Assembly: GCA_003210895.1 (NCBI GenBank) | Contig: QCUB01000012.1 | Coordinates: forward strand, 1-35,943 | DNA: 35,943 nt | DNA from: Prochlorococcus sp. AG-676-M04 | GTDB lineage: Bacteria; Cyanobacteriota; Cyanobacteriia; PCC-6307; Cyanobiaceae | Reading direction: 5' to 3' | In this document: positions 16,839-25,564 of the stretch, one piece after another | How positions within the stretch are numbered: position 1 is the stretch's first letter | How the letters are laid out: every line of letters starts with the position of its first letter | Made by a program: the position numbers and the translations under genes | Notes under the pieces: model-generated | Told to the model about the DNA's origin: nothing | Databases searched by the model: none | Seen by the model: the letters and a program-made list of their open reading frames with translations, nothing else

Positions 16839-17036
16839 TTAAGTACCTGGCTCCTCAACATTTCCACCTAATTCAATGATCTTTTTTCTTAAGGAGAGAG
16901 ATTTTGCTTGATCCCCTTTAGTTTGAGCAACAGCAAGTGCAAATTCTAATTTTTCTAGTTGATGCCCACCCTCAAAAAAAGATAATTTCTTTTTAATTGG
17001 GTTTTTATTACCTCTATAAGAAATTTGTGGAGTCAT
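16839..17036 (-). CDS. Small basic protein, cyanobacterial orphan
   Basis: This 65-residue protein is Lys-rich, soluble and without membrane segment or cysteine. A helical stretch (QLEKLEFALAVAQTKGDQAKSLSLRKKI) is followed by a short tail ELGGNVEEPGT. The coding signal is convincing: ATG start, no long overlap with another gene, and it abuts the aminotransferase gene with a 2-base gap. I recall similar short proteins in picocyanobacteria but know no function, and none is assigned. Confidence 0.7.
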   Translation of the reverse strand: MTPQISYRGNKNPIKKKLSFFEGGHQLEKLEFALAVAQTKGDQAKSLSLRKKIIELGGNVEEPGT

Positions 17037-17321
17037 AGGAAATACTGCTTTACTTAATATTATGCCAACTCAATGACCTATTTTGCTGTGAAATATCAAA
17101 CTAATTTTTAAATATTAAACTTTATTTGAAATATAAGAAAAATTTTGAAGTTTTAAAATAACTAGAAAGCATGGTTATTGAGGTAATTTATTTACCTTGG
17201 CTAAAATTTTGTTGAATTATATGTTGAGTGCTATTGAAGCAGTAAAACAACATATTTTGAACATATACCCGAGCCTTTAATTTTATTTTTAATTATTATG
17301 TCTAAACAGTTAATTATTTAA
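17037..17321. other. 285-base gap with a short hairpin
   Basis: This is the longest non-coding gap in the right-hand part, lying between the divergent 65-residue orphan gene and the AbrB-type gene. It holds an inverted repeat AGGTAA (17181-17186) / TTACCT (17192-17197) without a T run, and a 19-codon open frame (17221-17280) without a clear ribosome site. I see no convincing RNA gene or coding sequence. Confidence 0.4.
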
Positions 17322-17834
17322 ATGTCTAATATAAATTTAATTTATTATTTATTTGCTGGAGCTGCCTTTGGAGCATTAGCTCTAAAAACAGGCATCCCGG
17401 CAGCTCCTCTGGCAGGTGCTTTAATTGGTGCAAGTATTGTAAGCATAAGCGGTAAAATTGAGCCTGCAACGTGGCCAAATGGAACAAGAACTATATTAGA
17501 AATTGGGATTGGAACTGTAATTGGTACAAGCTTGACCAGAGACTCCTTAGCTGAATTACAAACTTTATGGAAACCTGCAATTTTAATAACATTTACATTA
17601 GTAATAACTGGCTTAGCAATTGGTTTGTGGACCAGCAGATTACTAAATGTAGACATAATAACAACAATTCTTGGGGCAGCTCCAGGAGGAATAAGTGGTA
17701 TGAGTTTAGTTGGATCAGAGTATGGAGTAGGGCCAGCAGTGGCAACTCTTCATGCAGTTAGATTAATTACTGTTCTTTTAATACTCCCTTTTATTGTAAA
17801 AATGCTAAATCTATTTGGAATAATAAAATCTTAA
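17322..17834 (+). CDS. AbrB-family membrane protein (single-repeat form)
   Basis: This 170-residue integral membrane protein has about five hydrophobic helices. It resembles the AbrB duplication-domain family of inner-membrane proteins, sometimes annotated as ammonia monooxygenase-like. Family hallmarks visible here are the GIPAAPLAGALIGA segment near the start, an acidic-polar EIGIGTVIGTSLT, and the glycine-rich AAPGGISGMSLVG motif near the C-terminus. Classical members are about twice as long and contain two copies of the domain; this one has a single copy, which I believe is common in cyanobacteria. The substrate is unknown. It stands alone in the + direction, 58 bases before the next gene. 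Confidence 0.82.
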   Translation: MSNINLIYYLFAGAAFGALALKTGIPAAPLAGALIGASIVSISGKIEPATWPNGTRTILEIGIGTVIGTSLTRDSLAELQTLWKPAILITFTLVITGLAIGLWTSRLLNVDIITTILGAAPGGISGMSLVGSEYGVGPAVATLHAVRLITVLLILPFIVKMLNLFGIIKS

Positions 17835-17892
17835 ATGTATCTAGACATAACCAAAATAAAAGATAATTTTTATATATAACATAAATAAACTA

Positions 17893-18312
17893 ATGAAAGG
17901 TTACGGAAAGGCAAAATTGTTATTACTAGCAGTTGCGATATTTATCCAAACATTTGTATTTACACATAAAGCAAATGCAGGATCTTTTGGAGCGGAAATA
18001 TTTTGTACTATGCGAGACGGTGGAAATGATCATGAAAGCAGCTGGGAAGCAGCTTACAGTTACATTAAAAAACAAAAAGGGGGACTTTTTAAGACCTCTC
18101 CAAAGCAGGCGGCCGGTCAAATTGTAGAAACAGTTGTAAGAGAAAGAGATAAGTTTTCTTATTGTGTTGAATATTTAAATCAACTTCATCCGGATAGAAA
18201 ACTACAACTAGAAAACAACAGAAAAGAAAAAAGAAGAAAAGAACAGGAGCTTTTAGAAGAAAAAGACAGTCAAGATTACTCCAAAGAAACATTTGATAGA
18301 TATAGTTACTAA
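17893..18312 (+). CDS. Exported DUF6554-like protein
   Basis: This is a 139-residue protein with a clear Sec signal peptide (LLLLAVAIFIQTFVF core) and a likely cleavage after KANA at Ala29. The mature domain has two cysteines in FCTMRDGG and FSYCVEY, a Trp-containing ESSWEAAYSYI segment, and a charged, helical C-terminal tail rich in Lys, Arg and Glu (about 106-128). The layout matches small cyanobacterial proteins that I believe are grouped as DUF6554; no function is known. It would sit in the periplasm or thylakoid lumen. The family name is from memory and less certain than the signal peptide. Confidence 0.72.
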   Translation: MKGYGKAKLLLLAVAIFIQTFVFTHKANAGSFGAEIFCTMRDGGNDHESSWEAAYSYIKKQKGGLFKTSPKQAAGQIVETVVRERDKFSYCVEYLNQLHPDRKLQLENNRKEKRRKEQELLEEKDSQDYSKETFDRYSY

Positions 18313-18434
18313 TCTTAAAAAGTATATTTAATTACATTTTTGCTTATAAATTAAATAATACTTAATAAGTATAATTGTATACATAAAATATATTTTATTT
18401 TAAAAATATTGCTTACAAAATAATAATAAATATA

Positions 18435-18465
18435 TTGACATTTAACTTAAATCCGTCATGATTAT
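18435..18465 (+). promoter_or_regulatory. Possible promoter of the HNH nuclease gene
   Basis: A perfect -35 hexamer TTGACA (18435-18440) is followed 19 bases later by GATTAT (18460-18465), four of six to the -10 consensus and ending 19 bases before the ATG. The spacing is longer than ideal. The rest of the gap (18313-18484) is featureless AT-rich DNA. Confidence 0.35.
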
Positions 18466-18484
18466 ATGTAATTAAATAATCTGA

Positions 18485-18889
18485 ATGCACGTTAATGATG
18501 CTGTCTTTTTAGAAGATTTATGCCCTAAGTTCAGATTAAGGCAATGGCGAAAATCAATTCATAAATTTACTGGGAAAAGTTGCATATATTGTGGGAAGCC
18601 TTCGGAATCTATTGATCACGTACTTCCTAGAAGTAAGGGAGGATTGAGTACAACCGAAAATTGCGTCCCATCATGTTTATCATGCAACGGTGATAAATCA
18701 GACGATAATGCGTTGTATTGGTATCGAAAACAAAAATTTTACGATCCTAGAAGAGCTATGGCTATTAGAGCATGGTTAGATGGCGACCTAAGATTAGCTA
18801 TTAGATTATTAGAATGGGCTAACCCTCATTCGAAAAATATCAAAAATAGAAAATATAAAGTAAGTAATAATGAATATAACGCTGCATAG
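18485..18889 (+). CDS. HNH endonuclease
   Basis: This is a 134-residue protein with a complete HNH nuclease core: zinc-type pair CIYC (Cys33/36), DH with His45 in SIDHVLPRSKGG, Asn59 in ENC, and the second pair CLSCN (Cys64/67, Asn68) followed by DK. The C-terminal part is helical and basic. HNH domains cut DNA or RNA using one metal ion. This free-standing form is common in cyanobacterial genomes as a single core gene; its substrate is not known. No intron, methylase or phage gene is nearby, so I see no sign that it belongs to a restriction or homing system. Its stop abuts the next, convergent gene. Confidence 0.9.
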   Translation: MHVNDAVFLEDLCPKFRLRQWRKSIHKFTGKSCIYCGKPSESIDHVLPRSKGGLSTTENCVPSCLSCNGDKSDDNALYWYRKQKFYDPRRAMAIRAWLDGDLRLAIRLLEWANPHSKNIKNRKYKVSNNEYNAA

Positions 18890-19126
18890 TTACCAAACAA
18901 TACAAGCCTCTGTAGAATGATATTTTTTGCATAAAACTTCTGAATCTTTTGGTGATTCGGGAAATATTAAAAATGAACAAGATGCTAAAAGTATTACAAA
19001 TAATTTTTGATAGAATTTGAAATCTAAACCATTTTTTAAATTATTTGATTTTTCTTTATATAGATAAGTTGAATTATCAAAACTAGCTATCTTTAAATTT
19101 ACCTCTGATGAATTCAAAGTTTGCAT
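18890..19126 (-). CDS. Small membrane protein of unknown function
   Basis: This 78-residue protein has one hydrophobic segment (KLFVILLASCSFLIF, about 41-55). After it comes a short tail with two cysteines and the ending CKKYHSTEACIVW, a pattern I have seen on other small picocyanobacterial proteins. It exactly fills the space between the HNH gene stop and the divergent epimerase gene, which supports it being real. Function is unknown. Confidence 0.6.
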   Translation of the reverse strand: MQTLNSSEVNLKIASFDNSTYLYKEKSNNLKNGLDFKFYQKLFVILLASCSFLIFPESPKDSEVLCKKYHSTEACIVW

Positions 19127-19153
19127 TTTCCTAAATAATACATATGTACTAAT

Positions 19154-19159
19154 TATAAT
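19154..19159 (+). promoter_or_regulatory. Perfect TATAAT hexamer next to the epimerase start
   Basis: TATAAT lies only 5 bases before the ATG at 19165. If it is a real -10, the transcript would begin at or next to the start codon and be leaderless. No matching -35 is present, so it may be chance. Confidence 0.25.
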
Positions 19160-19164
19160 ATCAT

Positions 19165-20046
19165 ATGATCAATGCCGCAAATTCACTTACAGTAAAAAAC
19201 AAATTCCTTATATTTGGAGGAGGTTTTAGCGGAGACTATTTTGCAAAATCAATAAGAAAGCTAGGCTGCATAGCATTAACAAGTTCTAGATCAATCAATA
19301 ATGACCCTAATAGTTTTATTTTTAATAGCGAAAATAATTCAATCCCTGAAGATTCAATCTTTAAAAGCGTCACACATATTCTTAGTTGCATACCTCCAGA
19401 TAAAAATGGTACTGATCCAGTGTTAAAAAGTCTGAAAAATAAACTAAAAAATTTACCTCTGAAGTGGGTTGGATATCTTTCTACCACTGGTATTTACGGT
19501 GATACTCATGGTGATTGGGTTTCAGAAGAGGATCAACCTAATCCTTTTCAGGAAAGAAGTCAAAGACGATTAAATTGTGAAAAAGAATGGTCTAATTCTA
19601 ATTTACCAATACAAATTTTCAGGTTACCAGGAATTTATGGGCCTGGGAGGTCAACATTAGAAGCTATTAAAACTAAAAAAATCAAAGTAATCCATAAAGA
19701 AAACCAAGTTTTCTCAAGGATTCATGTTGCTGATATAGCAAATGCAATTATTTATTTAATACAAAACAAAGATAATTTAGATTTTCACCCAATAATTAAT
19801 ATCGCTGACGACGAGCCTTGCTCACAAATTGAAGTTATAAGATATGGATATCACTTACTTGGATTAAAGATGCCTAAAACAATATTATTCGAAGAAGCTA
19901 AAAAAGATTTATCTCCTATAGCCCAATCATTTTGGATAGAAAATAGAAGAGTCTCCAATAAATTATTATGTGACAAATTAGGTTATAAACTTATTTATAA
20001 AAACTATAGGGTAGGCTTAAATAACTGTCTTATTAATATTAAATAA
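19165..20046 (+). CDS. NAD(P)-dependent epimerase/dehydratase-like protein (extended SDR, YeeZ-like)
   Basis: This 293-residue Rossmann-fold protein has a nucleotide-binding glycine motif GGGFSG (18-23) following a hydrophobic strand, and a later LSTTGIYG segment followed by the conserved RLPGIYGPGRS and RIHVADIANAI typical of extended SDR sugar-nucleotide-like enzymes. It resembles the atypical SDR subgroup of YeeZ. The substrate is unknown; the standard active-site YxxxK is not evident, so it may not be a classic epimerase. It stands alone between a divergent small gene and pdxA, 99 bases away. Confidence 0.85.
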   Translation: MINAANSLTVKNKFLIFGGGFSGDYFAKSIRKLGCIALTSSRSINNDPNSFIFNSENNSIPEDSIFKSVTHILSCIPPDKNGTDPVLKSLKNKLKNLPLKWVGYLSTTGIYGDTHGDWVSEEDQPNPFQERSQRRLNCEKEWSNSNLPIQIFRLPGIYGPGRSTLEAIKTKKIKVIHKENQVFSRIHVADIANAIIYLIQNKDNLDFHPIINIADDEPCSQIEVIRYGYHLLGLKMPKTILFEEAKKDLSPIAQSFWIENRRVSNKLLCDKLGYKLIYKNYRVGLNNCLINIK

Positions 20047-20145
20047 AAAACAATATTTTTTAGTTTGAACTTAATAAATTTAATTTAAAGCTAAATATTA
20101 AAAAGCAATTCAAAACTTAAACTTCCTATATTTTAAAAATTTATT

Positions 20146-21186
20146 ATGAAATATAAAAGTAATACTATTAGAGATAGATTTAAAATTATCATTAGCATTG
20201 GGGACGAGTCAGGTATTGGACCTGAGATTACTTTGAAAGCTCTATTTTCAAAAGAAATTCCAAATAATATCGATATTATTATTGTTGGATCAAAAATTAA
20301 CTTAAAAAATACATATAAGAATCTTAAATCTTTAGGAGTCAAAAATATTGTGGATCCAAGTAATTACGAAATATGTGACATTAAAATTCCTTTTGAGATT
20401 AATAATCAAAAAAAAAGTAATGGAAATGCAAGTTTTTTGTACTTAAAGAAAGCTATTGAAATTGTTCAAAAATATCAAAACGCAGCATTAGTTACTGGAC
20501 CAATTTGTAAAAAGTCTTGGGCTTTAGCAGGTCATAACTATTCTGGTCAAACAGAATTATTAGCAGAATCTTGTCAAGCAAAAAATGTTGGAATGTTATT
20601 TACTGCTAAATCTCCAATAACTGGTTGGAGATTTAATACGTTATTAGCAACTACCCATATACCTCTATGCGAAGTCCCAAAACAATTATCCACAAGTCTA
20701 ATTCATACAAAATTAGACATGCTTTCAAAATTTTGCAAAAATTATGTTAAAAAACCCCTTCTAAAAGTTGCCGGATTAAATCCTCATGCTGGTGAAGAAG
20801 GATTATTAGGAAATGAAGAAAAAGATTGGATCAAGAATGCAGTAAATATATGGGGTAAACAAAATAAAGAAGTTCAATTATTAGGTCCAATTTCGCCTGA
20901 CACTTGCTGGAATTCATCAGTAAAAGCTTGGAAAGATATAACAGCTCCAACACATGATGGGATTCTTGCTATGTATCACGATCAAGGATTAATTCCAATA
21001 AAGGTTATAGCTCTTAATTACTCAGTTAATACAACTTTAGGATTACCTTTTATAAGAACATCTCCCGACCATGGAACAGGATTTGATATTGCTGGTAAAG
21101 GTTTAGCACAGTCGCAAAGCATGGTTGAAGCAATAAAAACAGCTTTTGATTTAACCAAAAATTCAAGACTGTTTAACGCGCATTAA
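20146..21186 (+). CDS. pdxA: 4-hydroxythreonine-4-phosphate dehydrogenase
   Basis: PdxA oxidises 4-phosphohydroxythreonine on the DXP-dependent route to pyridoxal phosphate. The 346-residue length is normal. The N-terminal GDESGIGPEITLKAL matches the family GDPxGIGPE pattern. Metal-binding histidines are visible in TTHIPL, LNPHAGEEG and YHDQGLIP. The C-terminal LGLPFIRTSPDHGTGFDIAG is the strongest family signature. Its last 24 bases overlap the end of accB on the other strand. Confidence 0.96.
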   Translation: MKYKSNTIRDRFKIIISIGDESGIGPEITLKALFSKEIPNNIDIIIVGSKINLKNTYKNLKSLGVKNIVDPSNYEICDIKIPFEINNQKKSNGNASFLYLKKAIEIVQKYQNAALVTGPICKKSWALAGHNYSGQTELLAESCQAKNVGMLFTAKSPITGWRFNTLLATTHIPLCEVPKQLSTSLIHTKLDMLSKFCKNYVKKPLLKVAGLNPHAGEEGLLGNEEKDWIKNAVNIWGKQNKEVQLLGPISPDTCWNSSVKAWKDITAPTHDGILAMYHDQGLIPIKVIALNYSVNTTLGLPFIRTSPDHGTGFDIAGKGLAQSQSMVEAIKTAFDLTKNSRLFNAH

Positions 21187-21669
21187 TACTTGCCCAAACT
21201 CTACTGGTGTTCCGTTTTCAACAAGTATTTCAACAATTTCCGCATTAAACTCTGATTCAATTTCGTTCATTAATTTCATAGCTTCAAGGATACAAATTGT
21301 TTGCCCTATACTAATTTTACTTCCTAGCTCAACGAACGGGTCCTCCTCTGGGGCTGCGGCTCTATAAAACGTCCCAACCATAGGAGAAGTGATTTCTGTG
21401 AGATCTGAGCGTCCTGGAGGGGCAATCTGAGAAGCTTCAGTATTACTTTTCAGAGTAATATTATCTGCTGAAGCTACTTGAGGAGGAGTTGCTTGCTGCT
21501 CCACAGGATTATTTGTTACTACACTATTAGTTGAATGATTGTTATCAAACAAATTTCTTTTTATTTCAAGTTTAAAATCTTCTCCTTCTAAAGAAAATTC
21601 TTGAATATCACTTTTAGAAATTTTTTCTATTAAGCGATCTAGGTCATTATGATCTAATTTCATAGCCAT
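21163..21669 (-). CDS. accB: Biotin carboxyl carrier protein of acetyl-CoA carboxylase
   Basis: AccB carries the carboxylated biotin between the two half-reactions of acetyl-CoA carboxylase, the first step of fatty acid synthesis. The protein has 168 residues: an N-terminal domain, a flexible Pro/Gln/Thr-rich linker (about 45-90) and a C-terminal biotinyl domain. The biotin lysine is Lys132 in EAMKLMNEIE. The start codon overlaps the efp stop as TAATG, which selects 21669 over the nearby ATG at 21663 and implies translational coupling. The gene end overlaps pdxA by 24 bases. efp-accB is a common pair in cyanobacteria. Confidence 0.97.
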   Translation of the reverse strand: MAMKLDHNDLDRLIEKISKSDIQEFSLEGEDFKLEIKRNLFDNNHSTNSVVTNNPVEQQATPPQVASADNITLKSNTEASQIAPPGRSDLTEITSPMVGTFYRAAAPEEDPFVELGSKISIGQTICILEAMKLMNEIESEFNAEIVEILVENGTPVEFGQVLMRVKQS

Positions 21670-22229
21670 TAGTTTTCACGTCCAAGATAACTATCGTTAC
21701 GGGTATCCACTTTAATCATTTCTCCAACGGAAATAAATAAAGGAACCATAACTTGAGCACCTGTTTCTAGAATAGCTGGTTTAGTACCCCCACTTGCAGT
21801 ATCTCCTTTAACTCCAGGATCTGTTTCTACAACCTTTAAAGTTATAGAGATAGGAAGTTCCACTTCTAAAACTTTATCTTTGTAAAAAATCACATTAACC
21901 TCCATACCTTCTTTTAGATACTTTGAACCTCTGCCTATTTGATCAGAAGAGAGTCTTGTTTCTTCAAAACTCGTCATATCCATAAAAACATAATCACCAG
22001 ACTCCACATAAGTATGTTGAAGGTTAGACTTCTCAAGGACAGCTTGTTGTACTGATTCTCCAGCTCGAAAAGTTTTTTCGACTACATTTCCGTTTCGAAC
22101 TGATTTTAATTTTGTTCGCACAAATGCAGAACCTTTACCAGGCTTAACATGTAGAAATTCTACAACGCGCCAAACCTGTCCATCTATTTCGATGGTGGTA
22201 CCTGTGCGAAAATCGTTACTGGAAATCAT
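21669..22229 (-). CDS. efp: Elongation factor P
   Basis: EF-P binds stalled ribosomes and helps peptide-bond formation at proline stretches. The 186-residue protein has the three beta-barrel domains expected: [17 protein letters not shown] at the start, the loop KPGKGSAF with Lys32 at the tip that reaches the peptidyl transferase centre, and a C-terminal [17 protein letters not shown] with a final SYLGRE. Tip Lys modification enzymes are not encoded in this window. It is the first gene of an efp-accB pair and is divergent from the cyclophilin gene, with only 43 bases between the starts. Confidence 0.97.
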   Translation of the reverse strand: MISSNDFRTGTTIEIDGQVWRVVEFLHVKPGKGSAFVRTKLKSVRNGNVVEKTFRAGESVQQAVLEKSNLQHTYVESGDYVFMDMTSFEETRLSSDQIGRGSKYLKEGMEVNVIFYKDKVLEVELPISITLKVVETDPGVKGDTASGGTKPAILETGAQVMVPLFISVGEMIKVDTRNDSYLGREN

Positions 22230-22272
22230 TCCTGTATTACATACCCAAGGATCATAAACCTGTAAGAGTGCT

Positions 22273-23364
22273 ATGCAAAACTTCTTATCAAATCAGAACA
22301 AACATTATTTACTTCTAATATTAATTTTATTTCAAGTTTTCTTATTAAAACCAACACAAGTATTAGCTGATTTACCTACTGGAAATGCTGTAAAAGATCC
22401 TAATGCAATCCTCAGAAATGCACTCCCTATCAAGCAAGATGAGATACAGGAAATTCAACATAAGTTAGAAGACACAAGTGACCTTGTACGAGGAGGAAGA
22501 TGGCCAGCTCTTTCAAAAACTGTTACAAAATGTCAATCTTTACTAAAAAAATATAATGGTCGAATTATTGAGCAATTACCAATTGAAAAACAAAAAATAG
22601 CAGAAACCACTTTTTTAGACCTTAAAAATGATTTTGATAATCTTCAAAATGAAGCAAAATTAAAAGATAAATACGCATTCATTGCAACAAGAAGAGAAGC
22701 ACTTGATAAAATAGGTGGAATAGAAGAATATTTTTTACCCACTGAATTTCCCTATTCTATTCCAAGTGAATTTGACAATCTTCCTAGATTACTAGGCAGA
22801 GCAAAAGTCAATATAAAGACTTCTAAAGGCGATATGGAAGCCATAATAGATGGATTTAATGCACCTCTTACTGCTGGTGCATTTATAGACTTATCTTCAA
22901 AAAATTTTTATGATAACTTACCAATTAATAGGGCAGAAGAGTTTTTTGTTCTTCAAACTGGAGATCCCGGTGGGGATGAGATTGGATATATAGATCCTGA
23001 AACGAATTTAGAGAGACATGTCCCTCTAGAAATAAGAATACCCAACGAAAGCGAAACATTTTATAATGAAACCTTTGAAGATTTGGGACTTTATACAGAA
23101 ACTCCAACCTTGCCATTTGCAACACTTGGAACCTTAGGATGGTCTCATTCTAGTAAAGCAGTTGATGATGGTTCATCTCAGTTCTTCTTCTTTTTATATG
23201 AAGCAGAACTCAATCCAGCTGGGCGAAATTTAATTGACGGAAGAAATGCTGCATTTGGTTATGTTATTGAAGGTTTTGAAGTTTTAGAAGAGCTTACCAA
23301 AGATGACATAATTATCTCAATTGATGTTTTAAATGGAATAGATAAACTCAAGTTAAATGCCTAA
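22273..23364 (+). CDS. Lumenal cyclophilin-type peptidyl-prolyl isomerase (TLP40/CYP38-like)
   Basis: This 363-residue protein has a Sec signal peptide (hydrophobic core [13 protein letters not shown], cleavage probably after VLA at residue 32). A helical region of about 45-160 follows, and then a cyclophilin-like barrel from about 172, including [23 protein letters not shown] and [10 protein letters not shown]. This two-part layout is that of TLP40/CYP38, a thylakoid-lumen protein involved in photosystem II assembly. The active-site pattern is degenerate, so isomerase activity is uncertain. The stop overlaps the thiL start by 8 bases, so the two are probably co-transcribed. Confidence 0.9.
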   Translation: MQNFLSNQNKHYLLLILILFQVFLLKPTQVLADLPTGNAVKDPNAILRNALPIKQDEIQEIQHKLEDTSDLVRGGRWPALSKTVTKCQSLLKKYNGRIIEQLPIEKQKIAETTFLDLKNDFDNLQNEAKLKDKYAFIATRREALDKIGGIEEYFLPTEFPYSIPSEFDNLPRLLGRAKVNIKTSKGDMEAIIDGFNAPLTAGAFIDLSSKNFYDNLPINRAEEFFVLQTGDPGGDEIGYIDPETNLERHVPLEIRIPNESETFYNETFEDLGLYTETPTLPFATLGTLGWSHSSKAVDDGSSQFFFFLYEAELNPAGRNLIDGRNAAFGYVIEGFEVLEELTKDDIIISIDVLNGIDKLKLNA

Positions 23365-24343
23365 AGAATTATTAAAGGATATTGGTGAAAAAGAATTAAT
23401 AAACAGGCTTGCTGAATTTATGCCTAACAAGCAAGTTTCTGATGATTGTGCATTCATTCAAACTAAAAATAAAAACTTACTAGTAAATACTGATGCCTTA
23501 GTTGAAAATGTCCATTTTAATGATGATACTATTTCTGCCAAAGACATAGGATGGAAAGCTGTAGCATGCAATATATCTGACTTACTCTCAAGTGGATGCA
23601 ACGAAATAATAGGAGTTAATATTGCTTTAGTACTACCGTCTACAACAAATTGGATTTGGGTTAAAGATTTATATACAGGAATAAATAAAGCACTAAAACA
23701 TTTTGGAGGTGTAATTCTTGGGGGAGATTGCTCTGTAGGAAAAGATAAAATAATCTCTATGACTATTATAGGCAAACAGGGAGAAATAAAATTAAGAAGG
23801 AACTCATGCAGACCGAAAGAAATTATCTTAACTACAGGTATTCACGGCCTTAGCAAATTAGGATTTATGATAAGAAGTAAAGATAATTTTGATTATCCTA
23901 TTACTCTTTCACAAAGTTTAATTAAAAAATCATTAAAAGAATTTTGCAAACCAAAACCTAAACCCAAATTTCTTAAAAAACTATTAAAGGCACGTCCAAA
24001 TAAAAGGATTAAAACTATTGGGTGTACGGATAGTAGTGATGGTTTATTTCAAGCATTATTAGATTTATCGATTGAAAGTAATTGTAAAGCAATTGTTGAT
24101 TATGCAAAAATTCCGAAACACAAAGATTGGCCAACAGGAAAAGAATGGGACGAATTTTATTTTTTTGGAGGCGAAGATTACCAGCTAGTTTTTTCTCTAC
24201 CAAGAAAATGGGCTGATAATCTTTTACGAGCAAATAAAAATATTACAGAAATTGGATATTTCGCTGAAGGAATTCCAACGGTTAACTTTAAAAACCTTGA
24301 TAACAATAAGTTTTTAGAATATAAGTGTTTTTCTCACTTTTGA
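23357..24343 (+). CDS. thiL: Thiamine-monophosphate kinase
   Basis: ThiL phosphorylates thiamine monophosphate to the active cofactor thiamine diphosphate. The 328-residue protein has NTDALVENVHF (the metal- and ATP-binding region), GGDCSVG, a TDSSDGLFQAL motif and the closing FFGGEDYQLVFSL, all typical of the family. The ATG at 23357 lies within the end of the cyclophilin gene (8-base overlap). It ends exactly where the convergent gap gene ends, with no base between. Confidence 0.93.
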   Translation: MPKELLKDIGEKELINRLAEFMPNKQVSDDCAFIQTKNKNLLVNTDALVENVHFNDDTISAKDIGWKAVACNISDLLSSGCNEIIGVNIALVLPSTTNWIWVKDLYTGINKALKHFGGVILGGDCSVGKDKIISMTIIGKQGEIKLRRNSCRPKEIILTTGIHGLSKLGFMIRSKDNFDYPITLSQSLIKKSLKEFCKPKPKPKFLKKLLKARPNKRIKTIGCTDSSDGLFQALLDLSIESNCKAIVDYAKIPKHKDWPTGKEWDEFYFFGGEDYQLVFSLPRKWADNLLRANKNITEIGYFAEGIPTVNFKNLDNNKFLEYKCFSHF

Positions 24344-25366
24344 TTATTCCCATTTTTTAGCCACTATCTCTGCTAAGTCTACAACTCTTTGGCTATAACC
24401 CCATTCGTTGTCATACCAAGCAAGAACCTTTACAAGATTATCGCCAATAGACATTGTTAGATCACTATCTACGATAGATGATTCATTTGTTCCAGCATAA
24501 TCGCTTGAAACGAGTGGCTCATCACCGTATTTAATTATTCCTTTCATTGATCCCAGAGAGGCTTCCTTAAGAGCATTGTTCACTTCTTCACTACTAACAG
24601 ATTTTGAAGATTCAAAAACAAAATCTACTGCTGACACGTTAGGAGTAGGTACTCTCATAGCAATACCTGTTAGTTTTCCAGTCATTTCAGGGTAAACCAA
24701 AGCAACCGCTTTAGCAGCTCCAGTTGAAGTTGGAACAATATTTGTAGCTGCTGCTCTAGCTCTTCTTAAATCTCTATGACTATTATCTAATATGCGCTGA
24801 TCACCAGTATAACTATGAATTGTTGTCATCAATCCTTTATTAATACCAAAAGTTTGATCAAGAACCTTTACTACTGGAGCCAAACAGTTTGTAGTACAAC
24901 TAGCATTGCTCAAAATATCATAATCACTATGTTTATATTGATCAGCATTAACCCCAACTACATAAGTTCCAACACCTGCACCTTTACCGGGTGCAGTAAG
25001 AATTACTTTCTTGGCTCCAACTTCAAGATGCTTACTTGCACCTACATCAGTATTAAAAACTCCAGTAGATTCTATAACCAAATCAACTCCCCAATCTCTC
25101 CAGGGTAAATTCATTGGATTTCTATCAGAGAAACACTTTATTGTTTTGTTATTGATTACAAAGGTATCGTCAGTATATTGAATGTCTACGCCATCCAATT
25201 TTCCTAACACTGAATCATATTTGAGAAGATGAGCGTTAGTTTTAGGATCTGAGGTTACATTAATACCAACTACTTCAATATTGGTATAAGCACCTCTACT
25301 TAACCAACAACGCATAAAGTTTCGCCCAATTCTGCCAAACCCATTAATTGCAACACGCAAAGTCAT
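24344..25366 (-). CDS. gap2: Glyceraldehyde-3-phosphate dehydrogenase, Calvin-cycle (Gap2) type
   Basis: This enzyme interconverts 1,3-bisphosphoglycerate and glyceraldehyde-3-phosphate; the Gap2 form works in the Calvin cycle with NADPH. From the ATG at 25366 the protein has 340 residues and starts [17 protein letters not shown], as in other cyanobacterial Gap2 proteins. The longer frame to 25408 adds 14 residues without family match. The catalytic Cys157 is in [28 protein letters not shown] is typical of the Gap2 branch, which lacks the Asp that favours NAD. The C-terminal [12 protein letters not shown] is conserved. Confidence 0.96.
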   Translation of the reverse strand: MTLRVAINGFGRIGRNFMRCWLSRGAYTNIEVVGINVTSDPKTNAHLLKYDSVLGKLDGVDIQYTDDTFVINNKTIKCFSDRNPMNLPWRDWGVDLVIESTGVFNTDVGASKHLEVGAKKVILTAPGKGAGVGTYVVGVNADQYKHSDYDILSNASCTTNCLAPVVKVLDQTFGINKGLMTTIHSYTGDQRILDNSHRDLRRARAAATNIVPTSTGAAKAVALVYPEMTGKLTGIAMRVPTPNVSAVDFVFESSKSVSSEEVNNALKEASLGSMKGIIKYGDEPLVSSDYAGTNESSIVDSDLTMSIGDNLVKVLAWYDNEWGYSQRVVDLAEIVAKKWE

Positions 25367-25403
25367 AACTAAAAATTTTCTAATGATTAACCTTAAGTTG
25401 CTG

Positions 25404-25409
25404 ATCATA
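25404..25409 (-). promoter_or_regulatory. Possible -10 element of gap2
   Basis: TATGAT on the - strand, 37 bases before the gap2 start codon, would give a leader of about 30 bases. The -35 region is not recognisable. The rest of the gap up to murC (25410-25564) shows no other structure. Confidence 0.3.
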
Positions 25410-25564
25410 CAGAATTTTGTGCAATAACGTAAGTATTTTTTGATTTATTAAGCAAATAATTCTATTTTTGTATTAATTCATCAAAATAAAATCAACTTTT
25501 TTGTTAAAAAAAAATACCAAATTAAAGACTAAGAAGTTATGTTAATTTAAGAAAAAAATATCAA

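Noticed and set aside
17221-17280. 19-codon frame upstream of the AbrB-type gene
   Set aside because: Too short, no ribosome site and no known peptide; kept only as a remark on the gap.
17345-17656. - strand open frame of 103 codons
   Set aside because: It is the shadow of the AbrB-type gene; the + frame has clear membrane helices and the family motif.
18485-18889. HNH gene as a homing endonuclease or restriction component
   Set aside because: No intron, intein, methyltransferase or mobile element is adjacent; it is a free-standing gene among core genes.
23458-23775. - strand open frame of 105 codons
   Set aside because: It is fully antisense to thiL, which shows conserved family motifs in this segment.
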